From assembly GCA_963680875.1 (NCBI GenBank), contig OY804590.1, positions 19,716,640-19,780,639 on the forward strand: a stretch of DNA of 64,000 nucleotides. The letters are read 5' to 3'. The notes below the pieces were generated by a model. It was not told the DNA's origin and ran no database searches. It was given only the letters and a program-made list of their open reading frames with translations. The DNA comes from Bathymodiolus brooksi (taxonomy: Eukaryota > Mollusca > Bivalvia > Mytilida > Modiolidae). This document shows positions 25,019 through 33,500 of the stretch, piece by piece. The translations under genes were made by a program, and so were the position numbers. Position 1 is the stretch's first letter; each line of letters begins with the position of its first letter.

Positions 25019-26086
25019 TGACGAATCGTTAGCCCTTCCGGAGCACATGATTTCACCCCGGGTTCTTTTAGGGGTTCATATTGCTCAATCTTTAGGTTTT
25101 TTTGTAGTATTTTGTAGATCATTGTTTGTCCTTTTGTCCTTTTTCGCTTAGTCATTGTATTTTCTGTCCTTCGATTCACAGCTTCTGATTATCCCTTTGG
25201 AATCGTCAGTCTTTTCTTGTTCTTTTTACTTTTTGCCAATGTGTTGTCCGTCTTCTTCGATTCACAACTTCTGATTATGCCTTTGGAATCGTCAGTCTTT
25301 TCTTGTTCTTTTTACTTTTTGCCAATGAGTTGTCCGTCTTCTTCGATTCACAACTTCTGATTATGCCTTTGGAATCGTCAGTCTTTTCTTGTTCTTTTTA
25401 CTTTTTGCCAATGAGTTGTCCGTCTTCTTCGATTCACAACTTCTGATTATGCCTTTGGAATCGTCAGTCTTTTCTTGTTCTTTTTACTTTTTGCCAATGT
25501 GTTGTCCGTCTTCTTCGATTCACAACTTCTGATTATGCCTTTGGAATCGTCAGTCTTTTCTTGTTCTTTTTACTTTTTGCCAATGTGTTGTCCGTCTTCT
25601 TCGATTCACAACTTCTGATTATGCCTTTGGAATCGTCAGTCTTTTCTTGTTCTTTTTACTTTTTGCCAATGAGTTGTCCGTCTTCTTCGATTCACAACTT
25701 CTGATTATGCCTTTGGAATCGTCAGTCTTTTCTTGTTCTTTTTACTTTTTGCCAATGAGTTGTCCGTCTTCTTCGATTCACAACTTCTGATTATGCCTTT
25801 GGAATCGTCAGTCTTTTCTTGTTCTTTTTACTTTTTGCCAATGAGTTGTCCGTCTTCTTCGATTCACAACTTCTGATTATGCCTTTGGAATCGTCAGTCT
25901 TTTCTTGTTCTTTTTACTTTTTGCCAATGAGTTGTCCATCTTCTTCGATTCACAACTTCTGATTATGCCTTTGGAATCGTCAGTCTTTTCTTGTAGATCA
26001 TTGTTTGTTCTTTTTACTTTGTTCCGTCTTCTTCAATTTACGACTTTTGATTACCCCTTTGGTATCTTCAAACTTTTCCTCTCTAA
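25019..26086 (+). repeat. Repeat P copy containing an internal 86-bp array
   Basis: The head (TTAGCCCTTCCGGAGCACAT, about 25029), S1 (CACCCCGGGTTC, 25054), S2 (GTAGATCATTGTTTGTCC, about 25114-25131), S3 (25132-25168) and S4 (from 25169) are in the same order as at 7275-7495. The S4-tail-S3 part is then repeated (next entry). The copy closes with another S2/S3/S4 and tail at about 25994-26086 (GATTACCCCTTTGGTATC, AACTTTTCCTCTC). It has the same flanks as the simple copy, so amplification is internal. Confidence 0.8.
25169..25993 (+). repeat. 86-bp tandem array, about 9.6 units (P segments S4+tail+S3)
   Basis: Units start with CTTCGATTCACAACTTCTGA at 25255, 25341, 25427, 25513, 25599, 25685, 25771, 25857 and 25943, spaced exactly 86 bp; a more diverged first unit starts at 25169. 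Copies differ by few bases (for example CAATGTG against CAATGAG), so the expansion is recent. Each unit joins an S4-like half to an S3-like half (TTTTTGCCAATGTGTTGTCC). CGATTC and GAATCG form an interrupted dyad in each unit. Confidence 0.95.
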
Positions 26087-26692
26087 CATTCATCTTGTAA
26101 TCACAGAAATCGTCTGTAGACAAGCACCATATTTTCTAATAACGTATTTTAAAGTATATATAATGGTCTTGCATTATCTAAAATTTGTCAATTATGTTTT
26201 CATTGCTAAACTAGATATGCCGTGTAATATATGTCAAGCTAGCGTACACTTGGAGGAAGCTCAGACCGTAAAACATTTCCAAATTAAATATGGAAAGTTT
26301 TATTACTTACAATGACATGAGGCTCCCGTTGAAATATTATTGAGTTTGATCAGAAATATCTTACAGCAACTTACACAAACATCACTTCACTACGATGAGA
26401 GTCTTGTGCCCTTAAATATTCCTGTACTAAGTCTAAAACGTGAGCGATCGTGTAATGTATTTGTGTGTTAGGGTATCAGTTTTTCCTCTGTTTTTGCTAT
26501 TGTTCTATTGAATTTTAGGAATTGCCCAGAAAGCGTGGTATTTCTTTCTTTTTCATATCATTTCTACTTAAATTTCCTCAACACGACTGCTAGTATTTCA
26601 GCAACAACTTCTTGGTTCTTATGAGGTAGATACTGTTATAACAATGAACGAAGCGATATCAAAACTATATTTAACGTCTATTGTTCATATCT
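26087..26692. other. Intergenic sequence, nothing recognised
   Basis: AT-rich DNA. An open frame of 136 codons (25905-26315) begins inside the 86-bp array and ends here; its N-terminal half is satellite and its C-terminal half has no recognisable domain, so I do not call it a gene. Confidence 0.4.
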
Positions 26693-26809
26693 TTGACGGT
26701 AAATATAAAATATGTGTGGCGAGGCTTAGAAACGGTGGAAAGACGAGATTTTAGCGAGTCTTTCCATTCGTTTCGTGCCGAACCACATACATTCTATATT
26801 TACCGTCAA
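26693..26809. repeat. Long imperfect inverted repeat (foldback hairpin)
   Basis: Arm 1 (26693-26744) starts TTGACGGTAAATATA and ends GGTGGAAAGAC; arm 2 (26758-26809) is its imperfect reverse complement, ending TATATTTACCGTCAA. The loop is 13 nt (26745-26757). The termini and the GGAAAGAC segment pair perfectly, with mismatches concentrated mid-arm. It could be a small foldback/MITE-type element, a head-to-head duplication, or a hairpin RNA precursor. I see no clear target duplication beside it. Confidence 0.75.
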
Positions 26810-26925
26810 TACACCAATATGGTATTGATCCTGCAATACAATTTGCAAAAACAAAATGTTATTCAATTTAATAATAAAAAAAGATGACGGAAACCCCATT
26901 GATACCTCAATAGTAGTTCCGGTAA
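26810..26925. other. Short intergenic spacer
   Basis: Non-repetitive AT-rich spacer between the foldback and the 53-bp triplet; nothing recognised. Confidence 0.4.
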
Positions 26926-27085
26926 GGGGCGTGGCTTAATACCGTTATTAGGCTAATATAAAAAGTGTTATTATGACAGGGGTGTGGCTTAATAGCTTTA
27001 TCATTCTAGTATGAAAAGTGTTATTATGACAGGGGTGTGACTTAATAGCTTTATTAGGCCAATGTTAAAAGTGTTATCATGACAC
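26926..27085 (+). repeat. 53-bp tandem triplet
   Basis: GGGG(C/T)GTGGCTTAATA begins units at 26926, 26979 and 27032 (spacing 53), each with AAAAGTGTTATTATGACA-like sequence near its end. Copies differ by about 10-20%. It is followed by CTGTCATAATAAAGC, which partly complements the TTATTATGACA of the unit. Confidence 0.8.
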
Positions 27086-27294
27086 TGTCATAATAAAGCA
27101 ACATTTTATTTCAACCCATTTATTATGACAAAAAATAACCCAGTTGCAGGATAAAGAGAAGTTATTAATCAGATGCATATGGATGTAAATGTACATGACA
27201 GTTAACGTTACACTTGGACAAACATTATTAATGTAATTTATTAATACTAAAGACAATCTCTCTCAGGCATAGGTAAATTACATGATTTGGCTAA
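27086..27294. other. Intergenic sequence, possible H-repeat leader
   Basis: AT-rich sequence. Its last bases before 27300 (GTAAATTACATGATTTGGCT then AACC) loosely resemble the 31-bp unit at 29056-29489 and occupy the same position relative to repeat H. Confidence 0.4.
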
Positions 27295-27405
27295 CCTGTT
27301 TAGGCCCTTTGGCTACATACATTTGACTTTCCAAACTTTAGACTTTGAGCGTACCTGATGACTGTTATTCCAGATACGCGTCGTGTGGAATAAATTAAAT
27401 ATCTA
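27295..27405 (+). repeat. Interspersed repeat H, copy 1 (hammerhead-like core)
   Basis: It shares with 29485-29590 the blocks CCTTTGG, GACTTTCCAA, GACTTTGAGC, TACCTGAT, ACG(C/T)GTCGT and TAAAT in the same order and spacing. CTGATGA at 27355-27361 is followed by a possible 3-bp stem (CTG...CAG, 27362-27373) and then ATAC where a hammerhead would need GAAA. It is a dispersed family; from memory similar motifs are abundant in bivalve sequences. Confidence 0.65.
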
Positions 27406-28690
27406 CATTTTTATTTTATTTTTTGACTATTTACTTATTTACTTTTGATATAGTGTTATTTTTTAAACAATATTTTCTATGCATTGTTTTTGTAGACTTA
27501 GACAAAAAGAGTAAGTAAAAGTGAATTGTAGAAGCTACAAAAGGCTATTGTTTTTTGGTCCCTGCCAAGCCCTCCGACTTCAGTCCAGTGGCAGTCAAAA
27601 GTCGTTGGCTCATTCCTAACTCAACAACCAACAACATCATAGGACATATATTATAGGGCATATAATAAGGTGAAAAACAAAAAATACCACACCGGTAGGA
27701 ACAGCTCCAAATCCTAGAAAACGTAGAAAGTGGCAAAATCGATAACCCTTAGCACACAAATAGACGACCTCTCACTTTCTTGGCTTGGCACAGGTACTTT
27801 CATAACAGACGGCGGGAATCACCTAGTTTTATATGACAAAACCTTCTTTTAGTGAAATATGCTTACTAATCGATGCAAACGTGTGGAGCCTCATGTCCAA
27901 TATTGCTTGTTAAATAAAAATGAAACAATTTTGTGATTACTTTCCTTTAATATCAGTCTTTATAGGATATCATCACTGTACAAAATCCTTTTAGAGATGT
28001 TATCACTTTAATCATAATATTATCATCATGACAATAAACAGTCTAGAGCTACTGTCTTAAAACGTTTGTCTACATTCGGAACATAAAATTCTACTCAACG
28101 TCAAACAGCTTCTTTGAAGATAACAAGATTATTTAGGTAGAAATGAATCTGATTGTTTTAATTTCCATTAAGAAAATTGCTAGATATTTTTTTTATATGA
28201 TTTCATTTCATATTTTATTCTAGTCATATCTATCGGTGATAATAATGGCGGTAGATTCCAATCTTATCCTAAATAATGGCGGCTCATCCTATAAAATAAA
28301 TTGAAGTACCGATTGACACATTTGAACTTTTGTTTGAAAAAAAAGTCATTTTATTAAAATTATATGAAATTATACTTTTTCATGTTAACTATCAAAAGGA
28401 AAATTTGTATTTGATTTTATTCAGGCTCTCATAGTATGTATTAGTTTAATTGTTATAGGCCTATAGATATTGACCGTTGATCCAATTTATTCTAGAGTCT
28501 ATTAATAATTGAGAGCGGTTGTTTTTTAATTGAAAACATTTTTTTAAGGAACAATCAAAGTATTGATTATTATTGCTCTTCATGTAAGAAACTTTCATTA
28601 TAATTGACATGATATTATCGAAACATAATTTTACAAAAAATAAATAGCGTCGTTGTACTATGCACTCGCATTGGTTGTGAATTTATGCAT
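27406..28690. other. AT-rich intergenic sequence, nothing recognised
   Basis: No credible coding frame, RNA gene or tandem array. One short minus-strand frame (27545-27736) has no recognisable domain. The sequence is strongly AT-rich throughout. Confidence 0.4.
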
Positions 28691-28860
28691 CCCGCACAAC
28701 CGACGGACGCCCCTTCAAGCCGAAGAAGCTCTCGGCCCCATTTCAATACCCGGGGTTCCCGCGGGATTGACCCCTTTTAGAGGACTAGTGCCTCTTGGAC
28801 GGAGAAACCTGGTGCCTATTCTACCCCCGGCACACCCTCTGGGAGGGGAGGGGGGTAAAA
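28691..28860. other. GC-rich island of unknown origin
   Basis: About 170 bp rich in G and C (for example CCCGGGGTTCCCGCGGGATT near 28751) inside otherwise AT-rich DNA, ending in a G-rich run GGGAGGGGAGGGGGG. A 70-codon frame (28653-28865) covers it but shows no domain. It could be a fragment of a mobile element or a decayed exon; I cannot decide. Confidence 0.5.
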
Positions 28861-29055
28861 TATAAAACTTGGTAATACTTTATAATACGTTTTACATAAC
28901 AGTTCAAAAAAACACATCAACATTATAAAACTTGTTCACAAGACGATAGTACGAATTCTGAAGCATTTTACGTTTAACTATTGATAACGTTAAATGTTGA
29001 CGTTCTCTGATAACCGCATAAACATTACATTTTTATGTTTGAAACTGACAGTTCA
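28861..29055. other. AT-rich spacer
   Basis: Nothing recognised; it leads into the 31-bp array. Confidence 0.4.
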
Positions 29056-29489
29056 TAAATGATGTTACATGTACAGGTAACCATAGTAAATGATGTTAAA
29101 GGTACAGGCAACCATAGTAAATGATGCTACAGGTACAGGTAACCATAGTAAATGATGTTACAGGTACAGGTAACCATAGTAAATGATGTTACAGGTACAG
29201 GTAACCATAGTAAATGATGTTACAGGTACAGGTAACCATAGTAAATGATGTTACAGGTACAGGTAACCATAGTAAATGATGCTACAGGTACAGGTAACCA
29301 TAGTAAATGATGTTACAGGTACAGGTAACCATAGTAAATGATGCTACAGGTACAGGTAACCATAGTAAATGATGTTACAGGTACAGGTAACCATAGTAAA
29401 TGATGTTACAGGTACAGGTAACCACAGTAAATGATGTTACAGTACAGGTAACCCTAGTAAATGATGCTACAGGTACAGGTAACCATAGT
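29056..29489 (+). repeat. 31-bp tandem array, about 14 units
   Basis: The unit runs AATGATGTTACAGGTACAGG then TAACCATAGTA; spacing is 31 bp, with one 30-bp unit near 29440. The first two units are the most diverged, as is usual at an array edge. GATGTTAC and GATGCTAC variants alternate irregularly. The last unit runs directly into repeat H copy 2 (CCTTTGG at about 29492). Confidence 0.9.
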
Positions 29490-29590
29490 GCCTTTGGTTT
29501 TCTTCCTCCGAACGACTTTCCAATCTTATGACTTTGAGCATACCTGATAAAGGTCATCTAGAAACGTGTCGTCTGCACTAAATAAGATAT
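29485..29590 (+). repeat. Interspersed repeat H, copy 2 (hammerhead-like core)
   Basis: The same block order as 27295-27405. Here the second core box is intact (GAAAC at 29561-29565) and the first is CTGATAA (29544-29550) instead of CTGATGA. Each copy thus keeps one of the two conserved boxes. The 31-bp array abuts its 5' side. Confidence 0.65.
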
Positions 29591-29745
29591 ATGATTATGT
29601 TTATCATAGTTTTGGTCTTCTACAGATAGTTCTGAAGTAACACCATTCTATTTAGCAGTGTAAGCTACCCCTCGTCATGATCTAATCATAGTAAACGAGC
29701 CACCAACGAGACATCTTAACAAATTGCTCTCATAAAAAGAAACCC
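29591..29745. other. Spacer before the 39-bp array
   Basis: Non-repetitive AT-rich sequence. I do not see a clear P head here, unlike at the other P loci. Confidence 0.4.
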
Positions 29746-30522
29746 GAGTTCACTCCCGGTTTCAGTGGGGTTCGTGTTGCTCGAGAGTTCACCCTCGGTT
29801 TCAGTGGGGTTCGTGTTGCTCGAGAGTTCACCACCGGTTTCAGTGGGGTTCGTGTTGCTCGAGAGTTCACTCCCGGTTTCAGTGGGGTTCGTGTTGCTCG
29901 AGATTTCACCCCCGGTTTCAGTGGGATTCGTGTTGCTCGAGAGTTCACTCCCGGTTTCAGTGGGGTTCGTGTTGCTCGAGAGTTCAATCCCGGTTTCAGT
30001 GGGGTTCGTGTTGCTCGAGAGTTCAATCCCGGTTTCAGTGGGGTTCGTGTTGCTCGAGAGTTCACCCCCGGTTTCAGTGGGGTTCGTGTTGCTCGAGAGT
30101 TCACCTCCGGTTACAGTGGGGTTCGTGTTGCTCGAGAGTTCACCCCCGGTTACAGTGGGGTTCGTGTTGCTCGAGAGTTCACCCTCGGTTTCAGTGGGGT
30201 TCGTGTTGCTCGAGAGTTCACCCTCGGTTACAGTGGGGTTCGTGTTGCTCGAGAGTTCACTCCCGGTTTCAGTGGGGTTCGTGTTGCTCGAGAGTTCAAT
30301 CCCGGTTTCAGTGGGGTTCGTGTTGCTCGAGAGTTCAATCCCGGTTTCAGTGGGGGTCCTGTTGCTCGAGAGTTCACCCTCGGTTTCAGTGGGGTTCGTG
30401 TTGCTCGAGAGTTCACCTTCGGTTACAGTGGGGTTCGTGTTGCTCGAGAGTTCACCCCCGGTTACAGTGGGGTTCGTGTTGCTCAAGAGTTCACCCTCGG
30501 TTTCAGTGGGGTTCGTGTTGCT
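29746..30522 (+). repeat. 39-bp tandem array, about 20 units (P segment S1)
   Basis: Units begin GAGTTCACTCCCGGTTTCAG and end GTTCGTGTTGCTCGA, repeated every 39 bp without length change. The unit aligns with S1 of repeat P and with the first third of the 120-bp unit. Because 39 is divisible by three and the unit lacks stops in several frames, both strands stay open (about 256 and 265 codons) with 13-residue periods. That double openness, with no start context or signal peptide, argues against a gene. Substitutions such as GGTTTCAG/GGTTACAG and CTCCC/ATCCC define unit subtypes. Confidence 0.95.
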
Positions 30523-33500
30523 CGATCTGTGTCATGTTCCCAATGTTTTCTGTGATTCTTGAGTTCGCTCCCGTTTTTTTAGTGGTGTCCGTGTTGCTCA
30601 TCTTTTTAAGTTTCTGAGTTGTGTCTTTGTTTTCTTTGTTCCTGATCTGTGTCATGTTCCCAATGTTTTCTGTGATTCTTGAGTTCGCTCCCGTTTTTTT
30701 AGTGGTGTCCGTGTTGCTCATCTTTTTAAGTTTCTGAGTTGTGTCTTTGTTTTCTTTGTTCCTGATCTGTGTCATGTTCCCAATGTTTTCTGGTATTCTT
30801 GAGTTCGCTCCCGTTTTTTTAGTGGTGTCCGTGTTGCTCATCTTTATAAGTTTCTGAGTTGTGTCTTTGTTTTCTTTGTTCCTGATCTGTGTCATGTTCC
30901 CAATGTTTTCTGTGATTCTTGAGTTCGCTCCCGTTTTTTTAGTGGTGTCCGTGTTGCTCATCTTTTTAAGTTTCTGAGTTGTGTCTTTGTTTTCTTTGTT
31001 CCTGATCTGTGTCATGTTCCCAATGTTTTCTGTGATTCTTGAGTTCGCTCCCGTTTTTTTAGTGGTGTCCGTGTTGCTCATCTTTTTAAGTTTCTGAGTT
31101 GTGTCTTTGTTTTCTTTGTTCCTGATCTGTGTCATGTTCCCAATGTTTTCTGTGATTCTTGAGTTCGCTCCCGTTTTTTTAGTGGTGTCCGTGTTGCTCA
31201 TCTTTTTAAGTTTCTGAGTTGTGTCTTTGTTTTCTTTGTTCCTGATCTGTGTCATGTTCCCAATGTTTTCTGTGATTCTTGAGTTCGCTCCCGTTTTTTT
31301 AGTGGTGTCCGTGTTGCTCATCTTTTTAAGTTTCTGAGTTGTGTCTTTGTTTTCTTTGTTCCTGATCTGTGTCATGTTCCCAATGTTTTCTGTGATTTTT
31401 GAGTTCGCTCCCGTTTTTTTAGTGGTGTCCGTGTTGCTCATCTTTTTAAGTTTCTGAGTTGTGTCTTTGTTTTCTTTGTTCCTGATCTGTGTCATGTTCC
31501 CAATGTTTTCTGTGATTCTTGAGTTCGCTCCCGTTATTTTAGTGGTGTCCGTGTTGCTCATCTTTATAAGTTTCTGAGTTGTGTCTTTGTTTTCTTTGTT
31601 CCTTATCTGTGTCATGTTCCCAATGTTTTCTGTGATTCTTGAGTTCGCTCCCGTTTTTTTAGTGGTGTCCGTGTTGCTCATCTTTTTAAGTTTCTGAGTT
31701 GTGTCTTTGTTTTCTTTGTTCCTGATCTGTGTCATGTTCCCAATGTTTTCTGTGATTCTTGAGTTCGCTCCCGTTTTTTTAGTGATGTCCGTGTTGCTCA
31801 TCTTTATAAGTTTCTGAGTTGTGTCTTTGTTTTCTTTGTTCCTGATCTGTGTCATGTTCCCAATGTTTTCTGTGATTCTTGAGTTCGCTCCCGTTTTTTT
31901 AGTGGTGTCCGTGTTGCTCATCTTTATAAGTTTCTGAGTTGTGTCTTTGTTTTCTTTGTTCCTGATCTGTGTCATGTTCCCAATGTTTTCTGTGATTCTT
32001 GAGTTCGCTCCCGTTTTTTTAGTGGTGTCCGTGTTGCTCATCTTTTTAAGTTTCTGAGTTGTGTCTTTGTTTTCTTTGTTCCTGATATGTGTCATGTTCC
32101 CAATGTTTTCTGTGATTCTTGAGTTCGCTCCCGTTTTTTAGTGGTGTCCGTGTTGCTCATCTTTTTAAGTTTCTGAGTTGTGTCTTTGTTTTCTTTGTTC
32201 CTGATCTGTGTCATGTTCCCAATGTTTTCTGTGATTCTTGAGTTCGCTCCCGTTTTTTTAGTGGTGTCCGTGTTGCTCATCTTTTTAAGTTTCTGAGTTG
32301 TGTCTTTGTTTTCTTTGTTCCTGATCTGTGTCATGTTCCCAATGTTTTCTGTGATTCTTGAGTTCGCTCCCGTTTTCTTAGTGGTGTCCGTGTTGCTCAT
32401 CTTTTTAAGTTTCTGAGTTGTGTCTTTGTTTTCTTTGTTCCTGATCTGTGTCATGTTCCCAATGTTTTCTGTGATTCTTGAGTTCGCTCCCGTTTTTTTA
32501 GTGGTGTCCGTGTTGCTCATCTTTTTAAGTTTCTGAGTTGTGTCTTTGTTTTCTTTGTTCCTGATCTGTGTCATGTTCCCAATGTTTTCTGTGATTTTTG
32601 AGTTCGCTCCCGTTTTTTTAGTGGTGTCCGTGTTGCTCATCTTTTTAAGTTTCTGAGTTGTGTCTTTGTTTTCTTTGTTCCTGATCTGTGTCATGTTCCC
32701 AATGTTTTCTGTGATTCTTGAGTTCGCTCCCGTTTTTTTAGTGGTGTCCGTGTTGCTCATCTTTATAAGTTTCTGAGTTGTGTCTTTGTTTTCTTTGTTC
32801 CTTATCTGTGTCATGTTCCCAATGTTTTCTGTGATTCTTGAGTTCGCTCCCGTTTTTTTAGTGGTGTCCGTGTTGCTCATCTTTTTAAGTTTCTGAGTTG
32901 TGTCTTTGTTTTCTTTGTTCCTGATCTGTGTCATGTTCCCAATGTTTTCTGTGATTCTTGAGTTCGCTCCCGTTTTTTTAGTGATGTCCGTGTTGCTCAT
33001 CTTTATAAGTTTCTGAGTTGTGTCTTTGTTTTCTTTGTTCCTGATCTGTGTCATGTTCCCAATGTTTTCTGTGATTCTTGAGTTCGCTCCCGTTTTTTTA
33101 GTGGTGTCCGTGTTGCTCATCTTTATAAGTTTCTGAGTTGTGTCTTTGTTTTCTTTGTTCCTGATCTGTGTCATGTTCCCAATGTTTTCTGTGATTCTTG
33201 AGTTCGCTCCCGTTTTTTTAGTGGTGTCCGTGTTGCTCATCTTTTTAAGTTTCTGAGTTGTGTCTTTGTTTTCTTTGTTCCTGATATGTGTCATGTTCCC
33301 AATGTTTTCTGTGATTCTTGAGTTCGCTCCCGTTTTTTAGTGGTGTCCGTGTTGCTCATCTTTTTAAGTTTCTGAGTTGTGTCTTTGTTTTCTTTGTTCC
33401 TGATCTGTGTCATGTTCCCAATGTTTTCTGTGATTCTTGAGTTCGCTCCCGTTTTTTTAGTGGTGTCCGTGTTGCTCATCTTTTTAAGTTTCTGAGTTGT

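Noticed and set aside
25905..26315. 136-codon open frame as a possible gene
   Set aside because: Its first third is the 86-bp satellite and the rest has no recognisable domain; probably chance.
29716..30562. Pair of overlapping repeat proteins of 13-residue period in the 39-bp array
   Set aside because: Both strands are equally open over the same bases, a property of the unit and not of coding. There is no signal peptide or plausible start.
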